From Gordonia spumicola (GTDB lineage: Bacteria > Actinomycetota > Actinomycetes > Mycobacteriales > Mycobacteriaceae): a stretch of 64,000 bases of DNA. Where the stretch lies: positions 372,001 to 436,000 of the forward strand of contig NZ_BJOV01000002.1 of the NCBI RefSeq assembly GCF_009932475.1, given 5' to 3'. How positions within the stretch are numbered: the stretch's first letter is position 1; every line of letters begins with the position of its first letter. A model generated the notes under the pieces. That model worked only from the letters and a program-made list of their open reading frames with translations. It had not been told where the DNA came from and did not search any database. Made by a program: the position numbers and the translations under genes. Positions 53,497-62,150 of the stretch are shown in pieces.

Positions 53497-54435
53497 CTAA
53501 ATCCTCGCAGCCACATCCGAATCACCGGTCACCGGAGCTGCGTTCGGCGTCAACCAATCACTGTCTGGACGCGCTACGAGCCGTGCATTGGTGTAGGCCA
53601 TCTCCAGTGTGAGAACGGTGTGACCTCTGTAGGCCCGCTCACCGACGGCGGACACCACTAGTGCCAGGTCTGCGCTTCCATCGCCTGTGAGATCCAGCGG
53701 CATCAGGAATTGCGCCCCGACTTCCCCGAACTTCGGATACCACTGCGGGATGACCAGTTTGTGGTTGCGACGCACCCGTCGCAGCGTCAGGTTCACCGCC
53801 GAATCGAGTGCTTGCTTTGCCCGCAGGGGCTGTGCCGCAAGATCCGCAGGGAAGCGATCTAGGTTGTCATTGATGATGTGGTCGTAGGCGAGTTTCAACT
53901 CCCGCCTCCAGTCGTAGATCAGCTCAGATGCCGAGGTCACGTACTCAGCCATCTGCGGCGGATCAGGGAAATGCCTGAGGAGATCGCGGTCTGATTCGCT
54001 GGCCCACCGCAAAAAGAACCAGTGCTGCGCGTTCTCGTGGCGGTTCCGCTGAAAAAGCCCGAAGACCTCCTCCGCGTGCGGCGTAAGTAGACCTGTGTTC
54101 CACGCCGCCCACTCCCCATCGGGGGTGACAACGATCTTGTCCTCCATGACCAGCCGTTTATGTGTATACCGCAAGAAGCTGTCCAGAATCGGTAGAGGCC
54201 GCCCCGTATCGTCTGGACCAGCCCAGTCCTCGTGCTCAGCCATTGACGCCAGCGACTCCAAGGCATCCGCCCACGCCAGCCGTCCGAGTTCGGGCCCCTC
54301 GGCCTCCTCCGTACCACGATATGAAAAGAAGGCGAACGACCTCAAGCGATCATCGTGCCCTGCGGTCACCGGTCCAATACCACTGCCTGCACTGTGAAGC
54401 TGGGCCACATCCCCTGGGGTTGGAACTGTGCTCAT
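53497..54435 (-). CDS. DUF3825-domain protein
   Basis: 312 aa from ATG 54435 (TTG at 54438 is the alternative). Matches the DUF3825 pattern: LRSFAFFSYRG, LESLASMAEHEDW, ILDSFLRYTHKRLVMEDKIV, AAWNTGLLTPHAEEVFGLF, then an ELKLAYDHIINDNLDRFP block. The C-terminal third (FLMPLDLTGDGSADLALVVS) resembles the domain that often follows. Function unknown; members turn up in bacterial accessory regions. Single gene on the minus strand between two plus-strand operons. Confidence 0.75.
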   Translation of the reverse strand: MSTVPTPGDVAQLHSAGSGIGPVTAGHDDRLRSFAFFSYRGTEEAEGPELGRLAWADALESLASMAEHEDWAGPDDTGRPLPILDSFLRYTHKRLVMEDKIVVTPDGEWAAWNTGLLTPHAEEVFGLFQRNRHENAQHWFFLRWASESDRDLLRHFPDPPQMAEYVTSASELIYDWRRELKLAYDHIINDNLDRFPADLAAQPLRAKQALDSAVNLTLRRVRRNHKLVIPQWYPKFGEVGAQFLMPLDLTGDGSADLALVVSAVGERAYRGHTVLTLEMAYTNARLVARPDSDWLTPNAAPVTGDSDVAARI

Positions 54436-54594
54436 CAACCGACACTAGCCGACGACGCGAGCCTGATCCGGGGAAATCGGAAGCGTTCATCAGTACGGGT
54501 TTCAAACACCCGTTCGATCATCTGGGGTACTCCCAAATGGACACTTCCCAAGTGCCGCATATTGCGTCAATTTAGGGTGGGGTTTCGATCGTTA

Positions 54595-54638
54595 TTGACA
54601 TCTGTCAACACATGTTATAGACTTACATTGACAGATAT
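54595..54638 (+). promoter_or_regulatory. Promoter with overlapping operator for the recombinase/nuclease operon
   Basis: A perfect -35 TTGACA (54595-54600), 15 nt, then TATAGA (54616-54621). The -35 is the left arm of a dyad TTGACA-TC-TGTCAA (54595-54608), and TTGACAGATA recurs at 54628 on the downstream side. A repressor binding these sites would cover the whole promoter. The spacer is shorter than the ideal 17 bp. Confidence 0.6.
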
Positions 54639-54677
54639 CGAGTGCCGCGACAGACGCGGGCGATGACGGGAGACCTG

Positions 54678-55109
54678 ATGGCAACGCTGAACGAACTCAT
54701 TGCTGAAGTGGTTGACGAAGCCGAGGCCCAAGCCCGAGCGACTTGGGCTCCCGTCGATGATCGGTCCCTCGATGAGTCCATCGCATGGGCCCGCAACGAG
54801 GCGGCTTACGGCTGTTTCGCATCGGCCGGGTACGGGCTCGCTGAGCTGACCTGGGTCGACCCCGACCAGCGCGACTACTGGGACAACACCCCCTCGCCGG
54901 CAGAGCTGCGCAAACTTCGCCGCGAGGCCACCGTTGCCGCGAAAGCGCATGCGCGGGAACTGCTGACCGAGCCCGTGGTCGACGAATTCGACAGCTTCTT
55001 TCGCTTCATGGAGGGCTACCAGGCATTCGAGGAGGAGCGCGGTCCCGCGCCCAAGGCGCTCACCGCAGAGGTCGAGCGGCTGATCGCGGCGTGGTTGGAA
55101 GCGGCATGA
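54678..55109 (+). CDS. Unknown helical protein, first gene of the recombinase/nuclease operon
   Basis: 143 aa from ATG 54678, preceded by GGGAG (ATG 54663 is an alternative). Predicted almost all-helical: LNELIAEVVDEAEAQARATW, then SLDESIAWARNEAAYGCFAS and a C-terminal ALTAEVERLIAAWLEAA. No known domain. Its stop overlaps the recombinase start (ATGA), so the two are translationally coupled. Confidence 0.7.
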   Translation: MATLNELIAEVVDEAEAQARATWAPVDDRSLDESIAWARNEAAYGCFASAGYGLAELTWVDPDQRDYWDNTPSPAELRKLRREATVAAKAHARELLTEPVVDEFDSFFRFMEGYQAFEEERGPAPKALTAEVERLIAAWLEAA

Positions 55110-55690
55110 CCGGCGAGCGCGTCGGCTACGTCCGGGTCAGCACGGCCGAGCAGAACGAGAGCAGGCAGCTCGACGGTGTCGAACTGGACGAGGTCTTCGT
55201 AGACAAGGCCAGCGGCCGCAACCGTGACCGGCCCAAGCTCGACGCCCTCATCAAGTACGTCCGCAAGGGCGACACTGTGCTCGTACACAGCCTCGACCGC
55301 CTGGCACGCAACGTCACCGACCTGCAAGCCATCATCGCCGAGTTGAACAGCAAGGGCGTGCGCGTCGAGGTCACTACGCAGGGCCTGGTGTTCACCGGTG
55401 ACGACAACCCGATGACGAAGCTGCTACTCCAGATGCTCGGTGCCGTCGCCGAGTTCGAGCTGGCCGCCATCCGCGAACGACAAGCCGAGGGCATTGCCAA
55501 GGCCAAGGCCGCGGGCAAGTATGCGGGGCGCAAGGTCGCGCTGACGCCCGAGCAGGTCGCCGAGATAGCCCGACGCCATGCCGGAGGTGCCGGGGAGGGC
55601 ATCACGTCGCTGGCCAAGGAATTCGGCGTCAGTCGGCAGACGGTCTACAAGTACCTCGCTGAGGAGTCGACAGTTAAGGATCAGCAATGA
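55106..55690 (+). CDS. Serine recombinase, resolvase/invertase family
   Basis: 194 aa, the usual resolvase size. Catalytic Ser in GYVRVSTAEQNESRQL (Ser11 region), then LDRLARN, the regulatory helix and EFELAAIRERQAEGI, and a C-terminal HTH of Hin type (ITSLAKEFGVSRQTVYKYL). It could resolve element dimers, invert DNA or act as an accessory recombinase. It is too short to be a large serine integrase. Overlaps both neighbours by 4 nt. Confidence 0.9.
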   Translation: MTGERVGYVRVSTAEQNESRQLDGVELDEVFVDKASGRNRDRPKLDALIKYVRKGDTVLVHSLDRLARNVTDLQAIIAELNSKGVRVEVTTQGLVFTGDDNPMTKLLLQMLGAVAEFELAAIRERQAEGIAKAKAAGKYAGRKVALTPEQVAEIARRHAGGAGEGITSLAKEFGVSRQTVYKYLAEESTVKDQQ

Positions 55691-57474
55691 CCGCCACCCC
55701 ATGCGCCATCGACGGGTGCGCTGCTCCCGCGGCGTTCCGCGCCTATAAACGCCCTGCCTGGTGCCAGCCCCACATCTCCGAGATCCTGCGCACAGCAGAC
55801 CTCGAACCGCTCGAACCGGTAGCCAAGCGGGACTCGTGGACGCTGATGCGCTGTCTTTCCTGTGGCTGCGAGCAGCACCTGCGCCTGCAGTACGTCCTCG
55901 ACAAGCTCCCGATGAAGTCCGACGAGCCGATCTGCCAGGCCTGTCACTGGCGAGAGTGGGCCAAGTGGGCACGCTCGATGTCCGGCGAAGGGTTGACCCC
56001 TGTCGACCTGGACGAGGTACGCGCCATCGCCGAGGCCAACCATTTCGACTACCTGGGCCCGCTCACCGACCCATCCCTGCCCGACGACCCCCATCGGACC
56101 CGCTGCCGCGACTGCGGCAAGATCAGCGCTGAGCGCGTCGGCGACATGGGATGGGGCTGCACCTGCCGACGCAATCGCAAGCGCCAGAGCACACCAGCCA
56201 AGTCGCCGACAGCGAACCTGCTGCGCACCTCCGACAACGAGGCACTGTCGTGGTGGGACCACGACGCCAATACCGAGTCCCTTTGGGAGACTGCGAAGCT
56301 CAAGTCACCGAAAGCGGCTGCCTGGAAGTGTCCGGAGTGCGGTCACCGCTTCACCGCCGTCATCCGCGACATGACCAAACAGCCGACTTGTCCGCCCTGC
56401 GCCGAACGTCGCCAGCACGAATACCACGAGTGGCTCGCCTCGTTCGAGGGCAAGACCGTCGCCGACGTTCCTGAACTCCTCGAAGCCTGGGATGACGAAA
56501 TGCACCCACGGTTCGCCCTGGTCCTCGACGGCACGTTCACGACGAACGGCTGGGGCCCGTACTCCCGCGGTTTCCAACCACGGGCGATCTATCGCTTCAA
56601 GTGCCCGAACGGGCACCACCCGCGGATCTCACCGACCTCCTTCCTGGAACGAGGCTGCCCGGCGTGCCGCGGCAACGCGACCCGCGACCGGAACAACACG
56701 GGCAACGAGCCCCGCTTGAGCCCCGAGATCGCCTCCCAGTGGCATCCAGACCGCAACGGCGCCTGGACCGCCGCGCAGGCCAGCCCCGATTCACGACGCC
56801 TGGCCTGGTGGCGAGACCCGGTGTGCGGCCACGAGTGGCAGCAGACCCCGCGTGAGCGCGACAAGTACACGCGTCGACGGTGTCCTGACTGCGACACCAT
56901 TCTCGACAGCCTCGCCTGGCACTACCCGGAGATCGCCGCCGGGTGGGCACCAGAGAATCCGATCACGCCGTGGCAGGTCCGTCCCACCGACACTGAGCAC
57001 GTCGTTCACTGGATCTGCGACACTGACGCCGCTCACCATTGGACAGGAACCCCCGCGTCACTGGTCAACGGCACCGGCTGCCCGGAGTGCCGGACGTCCG
57101 GCAAGTCTCGCGTCGAGCTGGACCACCTCAACGCCGCCCGAGACTTGTTCGGTTCCGCGGCCTCCGGCATCCGGGTCCACAGCGACGCATTCGTACGACG
57201 CGCATCGTGGACCGTCGACATCCTGATCACGCTCTCCGGGGACCGGAGGGTGGCCGTCGAGTACGACGGGTCGTACTGGCACGCCGACAAGGTCGAGTTG
57301 GACACCGAGAAGTCCCTTGACCTGCTCGCCGAGGGCATCGACGTCGTCCGACTTCGTGAGGCCCCGCTCGCGACGTTGGCGATCGACGACCCCAGATACC
57401 ACGAGATCGCCGTCTACAGTTCCGCACCTGACCCCGTCAGTGTCATGAAAAAGGCCCGCGATCTGATTCGCTGA
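55687..57474 (+). CDS. Multi zinc-ribbon protein with C-terminal Vsr-like PD-(D/E)XK nuclease domain
   Basis: 595 aa, ATG overlapping the recombinase stop. Residues about 1-470 hold a series of Cys4-type ribbons: CLSC/CQAC, CRDC/CTC, CPEC/CPPC, a KCPNGH/CPAC unit, VCGHEW/CPDC and ICDTDAAHHW/CPEC. This is the DUF4379-like zinc-ribbon pattern with repeated WxP and W(H/A)P spacers. The C-terminal about 120 residues form a restriction-like fold: Glu in SRVELDHL, Asp in WTVDILI, VAVEYDGSYWH, then GIDVVRLRE, as in Vsr-like nucleases. The array probably recognises a nucleic acid and the tail cuts it. Tight coupling to a recombinase is notable. Confidence 0.8.
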   Translation: MTATPCAIDGCAAPAAFRAYKRPAWCQPHISEILRTADLEPLEPVAKRDSWTLMRCLSCGCEQHLRLQYVLDKLPMKSDEPICQACHWREWAKWARSMSGEGLTPVDLDEVRAIAEANHFDYLGPLTDPSLPDDPHRTRCRDCGKISAERVGDMGWGCTCRRNRKRQSTPAKSPTANLLRTSDNEALSWWDHDANTESLWETAKLKSPKAAAWKCPECGHRFTAVIRDMTKQPTCPPCAERRQHEYHEWLASFEGKTVADVPELLEAWDDEMHPRFALVLDGTFTTNGWGPYSRGFQPRAIYRFKCPNGHHPRISPTSFLERGCPACRGNATRDRNNTGNEPRLSPEIASQWHPDRNGAWTAAQASPDSRRLAWWRDPVCGHEWQQTPRERDKYTRRRCPDCDTILDSLAWHYPEIAAGWAPENPITPWQVRPTDTEHVVHWICDTDAAHHWTGTPASLVNGTGCPECRTSGKSRVELDHLNAARDLFGSAASGIRVHSDAFVRRASWTVDILITLSGDRRVAVEYDGSYWHADKVELDTEKSLDLLAEGIDVVRLREAPLATLAIDDPRYHEIAVYSSAPDPVSVMKKARDLIR

Positions 57475-57528
57475 CATCTCACCAGTGCGAGGACGAACCC
57501 CAGAAGGCGCGGCCAAGGTGGCTGCCCT

Positions 57529-58566
57529 CTAGCCGCCAGTGACCTTATCGTCCTTGACCCGCATGACATCGACCAGTTCGACGACTTCCCGAACGAACTC
57601 GTCTCGGAGGTATCGCTGAAAGCCCCTCGCGAGCTGCTCAGGTGTCTCAGAACGGCCGACGACCTCCACCACGGCCACCTCGTCCGAATCGCCAGCCGTC
57701 ACATGGGACCAACGTGAGAACGGGCTCACGCGCCGAAGGTACTTCCCGATCCAATCGTCGATCCTCTCGACACGAGCCTTGTCGATCGCGCTTGGTCCGC
57801 GCTCCGGCTCATAGAACTCGATGTTCTCCAGCTCACCGACGAGGCCACGGTCCTCATCAACTTCAGCGATACCGAGCACTACCGACACCCACGGGGTGAA
57901 CAGACGCACAGACTCCGGCCTTGTCAGCTCCGAGTCAGGCGCGTCGAGCTTCTGGCGCAATTCGTTCGCGGCTTCGAAGGACGGCGCGAATGCCCGTGCC
58001 GTCTGCACCTGTTGGAAATCCACTACATCCTCGTGAACCGGTTCCGCATGCAAAGACTCACGGACGTCAATAGTGATTGTCCAATCGATCTCGACTAGAC
58101 GCTGCAACATGTCCTTGGTGAACCGGGTCTCGCCCGACGACACGGTCTCAGCGAGGACCGTACGACCGACGCGGTGCAGCTCATCTGTGGCCATCGAGAT
58201 GCGCTTAAGCATCGCAGCACGTTCATTCACTGCGGAAAAGCGTGCCGCGTCGTGATCATCAAGCGGCAGGAGTCTCTCTAAGACCTGCATCCGCGTGTCG
58301 AACGCTTCGGCGTGGCGTTCCAGTGCTCGGGACTGCAGCGGGGCCACGGGCCCGATAACGAGATCGTCGGTGGCCATCGCCAACGCCGACATGTCCTGCA
58401 GAAGATGCTCGATCTGGTTGTAGCGGAGGTCTCTTTCTGCAGTGTCGTTGCCCGATCGCGCCACCTTGATCGCGTCTCGGCCAAGCCAGGTCGCCAGCAC
58501 CACCGCGACAACAGCGCTGACCGCAGTGACGATGTCCGCAACATCTACGAAATGCTCCCAGCTCAC
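57529..58566 (-). CDS. Membrane-anchored protein of unknown function
   Basis: 345 aa from GTG 58566 (a TTG at 58608 gives 14 more residues). One N-terminal membrane segment (about 10-30, DIVTAVSAVVAVVLATWLG) is followed by a long soluble, mostly helical cytoplasmic part (DLRYNQIEHLLQDMSALAMA, RFTKDMLQRLVEIDWTITID). No catalytic motif is recognisable. Proteins with this outline occur in accessory regions. It is convergent with the zinc-ribbon nuclease gene (54-bp gap). Confidence 0.72.
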   Translation of the reverse strand: MSWEHFVDVADIVTAVSAVVAVVLATWLGRDAIKVARSGNDTAERDLRYNQIEHLLQDMSALAMATDDLVIGPVAPLQSRALERHAEAFDTRMQVLERLLPLDDHDAARFSAVNERAAMLKRISMATDELHRVGRTVLAETVSSGETRFTKDMLQRLVEIDWTITIDVRESLHAEPVHEDVVDFQQVQTARAFAPSFEAANELRQKLDAPDSELTRPESVRLFTPWVSVVLGIAEVDEDRGLVGELENIEFYEPERGPSAIDKARVERIDDWIGKYLRRVSPFSRWSHVTAGDSDEVAVVEVVGRSETPEQLARGFQRYLRDEFVREVVELVDVMRVKDDKVTGG

Positions 58567-58657
58567 GGACAGACAATAACGCTGCGCGTGGTTGTGGCGG
58601 GATTCCAACAGGCATCAGCGGACAAGAACACCGAGGCCTGACCCCTCCCCAACAGCA

Positions 58658-58691
58658 AAGACCCCGTCACCGGATCGGTGACGGGGGTCTT
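58658..58691. terminator. Hairpin terminator
   Basis: Stem AAGACCCCGTCACC / GGTGACGGGGGTCTT (one bulged G) with a 5-nt loop. It lies just after the stop of the minus-strand gene ending at 58705, so it can end the five-gene membrane operon. Confidence 0.7.
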
Positions 58692-58704
58692 GGTTCTACT
58701 GGCT

Positions 58705-59031
58705 CTAGCGGCGCAACTCTCCGATGGAATAGTCGCCCTTCATCGCGAGGATCGGGTCGGCGGCGTCGATCCGACCGTTGCCGTCCCAATCGATCCGCTC
58801 GGCCGTCACTCCGGGCAACGCCCGGCCACCGACGATGACCGCGCCGTCGCGAACCGTCGCCACGTCGACACCGGTGGGCAGCGGCGAGGCCACGGAGACG
58901 TGGATCAGCAAGTACTGCCCGTCGGGGGCGACCGACGGCGCGGTCTCGGCGCTCGCGAGGCCGGCTCCGAGGAGCAGGCCCGCTCCGGCCAGAGCGGTGG
59001 CGATGGTGGTCTTGATGATGTTCTTGGACAT
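58705..59031 (-). CDS. Small secreted protein with EF-hand/dockerin-like motif
   Basis: 108 aa from ATG 59031 with RBS AAGGAAA (an upstream in-frame start at 59073 lacks an RBS). Signal peptide of about 29 residues ending ASA. The mature part ends with IDWDGNGRIDAADPILAMKG, a D-x-D-G-N-G-x-I-D-x-x-D calcium-binding loop as in dockerins and EF-hands. Last gene of the minus-strand operon 58705-61772. Confidence 0.72.
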   Translation of the reverse strand: MSKNIIKTTIATALAGAGLLLGAGLASAETAPSVAPDGQYLLIHVSVASPLPTGVDVATVRDGAVIVGGRALPGVTAERIDWDGNGRIDAADPILAMKGDYSIGELRR

Positions 59032-59090
59032 GAGATTTCCTTCTTTCGTATGTACTTCGGAACTGGTGTGCAACCGGACGACCCCGCGGA

Positions 59091-60221
59091 CTACTTCGAC
59101 GGCTTGCTGCTACTCGACGCCGCATCACCTCCCTCCGCTGGTGCCTCGACGAGGCGAACCAGCGTGATCGAGTTGCCCATGATCGCCACCGCAGTATCGG
59201 GCCGACCCGCGACGCCCTGGATGGCATCTACGCTCGCGGTCCCATCGACCAGCCCGGCCGCATCGGCCGGGACGTTGCCCGACGCTGCATAGACGCCGGG
59301 TTCTGCGGGCTCGCACGAACCCGCGCCGCCGGTGTCCCCGCCCGCCCACGCCCGATCGCCGGTCACGGCGAGTTTGTCGCCAGAGACCGCGATGTCGGCC
59401 TTCCAGAAGCCGGGGCGCGAGACGTCGTTCTTCTTCTCCGCCTTGGTCAGCGGGACCGTGACATAGACGCCCCAGCCGGTCTTCGCCAGCTGGAGCACGC
59501 TCGGTGTGCCCTCGACGCCGTCAGCATTGGTCCGGGCCTTGATGAACGCGCCGGGCAGCGGGGAGGCGCTGATGACGTCGAGCTTGAGCTTCGGCGTCTC
59601 GCTGCCGTCAGACATCGCATCGCCGAGACCGCCGGGACCGCTGAGTTTTCCGACCCGGCAGGCGTCGATGGCCACCGCCGCAGCTTCCCCACGGACCTCG
59701 CTGCTCTTCGAGACAACGGCCTCGCTGGCCTGCGAGGCCTTGCCGCGCCCGTAGTCCGCGACGTCCGCCGCCGTGTTCTCGTTGCCCAGGGCCGACAAAC
59801 CGAATGCCAGCCCGCCGACGACGACAGCCACCGCCGCAGCTGCACTGACCAGGACGAGCTTTCCCTTGCCGTTCAGCGAGATCCCGGGGGTCTCCTCCGG
59901 CTCAACGGGCGCCGTCGCCACCGGCTCAGACTCAGAGGTCTTGACCAATGACGGAGCCGCGGTAGCGGGCTCATCGATCTCGATGATCTCGACAACCTCT
60001 TCTGACTGATCGTCATCGACGACTGCCGGAGCAGGCGACGGCTGGCCACCGTCGAGGTCGAGGTCGGGGACTTCATCGTCCTCAAGCAGCAGATCGGCGA
60101 GGTAGTCGACCTCATCGGGCTCGTCGGACTCGACCTCGTCGACGACCTCGTACTCGCCGTCTTCGAGCTGGGCGGGATCGATCGGATTGCCGCCTTCATC
60201 GACAAATTCGTACTCAGACAT
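59091..60221 (-). CDS. Acidic-tailed single-pass membrane protein with extracytoplasmic domain
   Basis: 376 aa from ATG 60221, RBS GGAG. A very acidic cytoplasmic half (about 1-125, e.g. EDGEYEVVDEVESDEPDEVD), one membrane segment (about 131-153, LVLVSAAAAVAVVVGGLAFG), then an outside domain of about 200 residues with two cysteines (IDACRVG, GSCEPAEPG). The outline resembles conjugation-system membrane proteins of actinobacterial plasmids. Gap of 2 bp to the upstream gene. Confidence 0.72.
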   Translation of the reverse strand: MSEYEFVDEGGNPIDPAQLEDGEYEVVDEVESDEPDEVDYLADLLLEDDEVPDLDLDGGQPSPAPAVVDDDQSEEVVEIIEIDEPATAAPSLVKTSESEPVATAPVEPEETPGISLNGKGKLVLVSAAAAVAVVVGGLAFGLSALGNENTAADVADYGRGKASQASEAVVSKSSEVRGEAAAVAIDACRVGKLSGPGGLGDAMSDGSETPKLKLDVISASPLPGAFIKARTNADGVEGTPSVLQLAKTGWGVYVTVPLTKAEKKNDVSRPGFWKADIAVSGDKLAVTGDRAWAGGDTGGAGSCEPAEPGVYAASGNVPADAAGLVDGTASVDAIQGVAGRPDTAVAIMGNSITLVRLVEAPAEGGDAASSSSKPSK

Positions 60222-60223
60222 GG

Positions 60224-60880
60224 TCACTGCTCCTTCTTCACGACTCGGCGGACGATCTTTTTGGGTGCGGGCGCGACAGGGGCGTCCTGCTGCACCGGTG
60301 CCACTGGGACCTGCGGCGCAGGAGCAGGAGCGGGCACCTGTTGCGCGGGTGCGGCCTGCACCGTGTTCGGATCGGTCGTCACGACGCCCTTGCGCTTGAG
60401 CGACGACAGGATCGACGGCAGCAGACTCGGGAAAACGACGATCGCGCCCACCATCGCTGCGAAGCCGCCCGCCACGTACAAGTTCGAGAAGACGCCCAGA
60501 GCTGCAGAAACAGCGGCTCGCAGGAGCAGGAAGGCGATCGCGTATCCGATCGAAATGAGCGCCAGGGCGGGCATGCTGGTTCCGGCCAGCCATTTCTTGT
60601 ACTCGCCTGTGATCTGCGAGATGGCGGACTTGGTCGCCGTGAAGTCATCCCCGCCGCTACCAGCGGGAATGCGCACCATGCCCCGGGCGTACATCAACCT
60701 GGCCATCATCACGATCATCATCGTCATGCCGCTCGCCGCGAGTTCGGCGTGAGCACCCTGCGCCACTGACCAAGCCACCGCGCCAGCGCCGCCGAACAGC
60801 AAGACGGTTGCGACGATCCGCAGCACCTCGCCGGTGCCGCTCTGCACATTCACATGGATGTTCGGCTGGTTCGTTGTCAT
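60224..60880 (-). CDS. Multi-pass membrane protein with Pro/Ala-Lys tail
   Basis: 218 aa. About four helices (about 20-40, 48-66, 103-125, 138-158), then a Gln/Pro/Ala-rich cytoplasmic tail ending in KKIVRRVVKKEQ. The stop is 2 bp before the next start, and its ATG overlaps the upstream gene's stop. Probably part of a membrane complex with the neighbouring genes; no family recognised. Confidence 0.72.
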   Translation of the reverse strand: MTTNQPNIHVNVQSGTGEVLRIVATVLLFGGAGAVAWSVAQGAHAELAASGMTMMIVMMARLMYARGMVRIPAGSGGDDFTATKSAISQITGEYKKWLAGTSMPALALISIGYAIAFLLLRAAVSAALGVFSNLYVAGGFAAMVGAIVVFPSLLPSILSSLKRKGVVTTDPNTVQAAPAQQVPAPAPAPQVPVAPVQQDAPVAPAPKKIVRRVVKKEQ

Positions 60881-61566
60881 TTCTTCTTCTCCTCTGTCAT
60901 GTAGTTCTTGATGCGCGACCACGTGGTCACGTCGTCCTCGGGATCGAGCGCGACCTTCGCGTGGTCCGGTGTCTCTCGGAACGAGCCGTCCTTGCGCCTC
61001 GGGTCCTTGATCGCCGCGTTCTTCGGCACCCCGGCCCAACCCCATGCCCGGATCATCACGGCCACAGTGGCCAACGCGATTACGAGCTGCCACCCCGCCC
61101 ACGACCACCACGGGCCGATCTGCACGAAGTCGAGTGGGAAGTGCCTGGTGAGCTGGACGCTGACGCCCAGCGGCACGTCCAGCGCCAGCAGGCTCACTGC
61201 ACCGATTCCCGCCGCCGCAGCCCACAGCCACGCCCACAGCCGGCCGATCTTCGGCGACACCTGCCACATGGCCCTGTAGACGCCGTAGCCGGCCGCAGTA
61301 CCCACGCCGCCGACGATCCCGCCGACGACGACCGCTCCCGCGTAGGTGATCGCCTTGATGGGCGACCGGCCCTCGCCAAGAGCGACCCGGCGCCACAGGG
61401 GCGCGGTGACCTCGTCCTGTGCGACCGCAGCGGTCAAACCGTGCGCATCGCGCTGTCCACGCCGGTCGGCACGAGCGAGAAGCTCGGCACGGCGACGTGC
61501 GCTGGTGCCCGCACGCGAGTGCGCCAGCACCCACGCCGACCGCTCGCGCTCCCAACGTCCGGCCAT
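60877..61566 (-). CDS. Multi-pass membrane protein of the putative transfer operon
   Basis: 229 aa. A basic N-terminal cytoplasmic region (about 1-65, many Arg), about four helices (about 70-90, 108-130, 150-175 and a shorter one), and a charged C-terminal end (DVTTWSRIKNYMTEEKKK). Overlaps the next gene by ATGA. Family unknown; the context with a coupling ATPase suggests a secretion or conjugation channel part. Confidence 0.72.
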   Translation of the reverse strand: MAGRWERERSAWVLAHSRAGTSARRRAELLARADRRGQRDAHGLTAAVAQDEVTAPLWRRVALGEGRSPIKAITYAGAVVVGGIVGGVGTAAGYGVYRAMWQVSPKIGRLWAWLWAAAAGIGAVSLLALDVPLGVSVQLTRHFPLDFVQIGPWWSWAGWQLVIALATVAVMIRAWGWAGVPKNAAIKDPRRKDGSFRETPDHAKVALDPEDDVTTWSRIKNYMTEEKKK

Positions 61567-61568
61567 TG

Positions 61569-61772
61569 CTACTCGTCACCGTCCAGGCAGTAGGCGAGCT
61601 GCGCGGCACTGGCGATCGGCAGGCACGACTCGATCTGCTGACGCTGATCATCAGCTTTCGTGCCACCGAGTTCAATTCCGATGACTACGCCGATCGCGAT
61701 GAAAACAATCGCCACGAACACCATTCCTACAGTGCGAGCGCTAATGATCCCGCGCCCTTTGTCTCGTGCCAT
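61569..61772 (-). CDS. Small single-pass membrane protein
   Basis: 67 aa from ATG 61772. A basic start (MARDKGRGIISARTV), one membrane helix (about 15-36, GMVFVAIVFIAIGVVIGIEL) and a short outside tail with two cysteines (ESCLPI, AYCLDG). First gene of the five-gene minus-strand operon. Confidence 0.65.
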   Translation of the reverse strand: MARDKGRGIISARTVGMVFVAIVFIAIGVVIGIELGGTKADDQRQQIESCLPIASAAQLAYCLDGDE

Positions 61773-61822
61773 GTATATCGGTCTCCTGGTCCATTCCGTG
61801 CCCCACCGGGGCATCGCTTCGA

Positions 61823-61850
61823 TTGACTCGACAATACCCCTGGGGGGTAT
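61823..61850. promoter_or_regulatory. Divergent control site with CsoR/RicR-like palindrome
   Basis: A TTGACT (61823-61828) followed by the perfect dyad ATACCCC-TGG-GGGGTAT (61834-61850). TACCC...GGGTA dyads are typical operators of copper-sensing CsoR/RicR regulators. The site lies between the divergent membrane operon and the RHH/coupling-protein operon and could control both. No CsoR-type gene is visible in the window. Confidence 0.5.
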
Positions 61851-61905
61851 GGTAGTCAACAAGGAAACCAGGCTTGACCTGCAACTATGTAAGGATGGAT
61901 ACCAA

Positions 61906-62148
61906 ATGCAAAAACTCGACGCACGCCAGATTGTGCCGCTGACCAGCGAGGAACTGAATCAGCTGAGAAAAGATTCCAATACCCAAGAAATTACGCCGGG
62001 ACTCTATTCCCGCGCCCTATTGCTGCACGCGATCGACAATATGACTGCCGATGAAATCACCGACGCGGTCGCGGTCGCCAAGACCGAAGCCGCCGACCGA
62101 CTGTCCGCCGGTGCCCGCGAGGCCGTCAGCCACCGATGGGAGAAGTGA
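61906..62148 (+). CDS. Small ribbon-helix-helix-like protein
   Basis: 80 aa from ATG 61906 (RBS AAGGA). The pattern ARQIVPLTSEELNQLRKD, then TPGLYSRALLLHAID, fits a strand-helix-helix DNA-binding unit like MobC-type relaxosome accessory proteins. A helical C-terminal tail follows. 2 bp before the coupling-protein gene, so the two form one operon; a role at the transfer origin is plausible. Confidence 0.6.
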   Translation: MQKLDARQIVPLTSEELNQLRKDSNTQEITPGLYSRALLLHAIDNMTADEITDAVAVAKTEAADRLSAGAREAVSHRWEK

Positions 62149-62150
62149 GC

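Noticed and set aside
55106..55690. The small serine recombinase as the element's integrase
   Set aside because: It is of resolvase/invertase size and lacks the large C-terminal domains of serine integrases, and insertion at a tRNA gene points to a tyrosine integrase.
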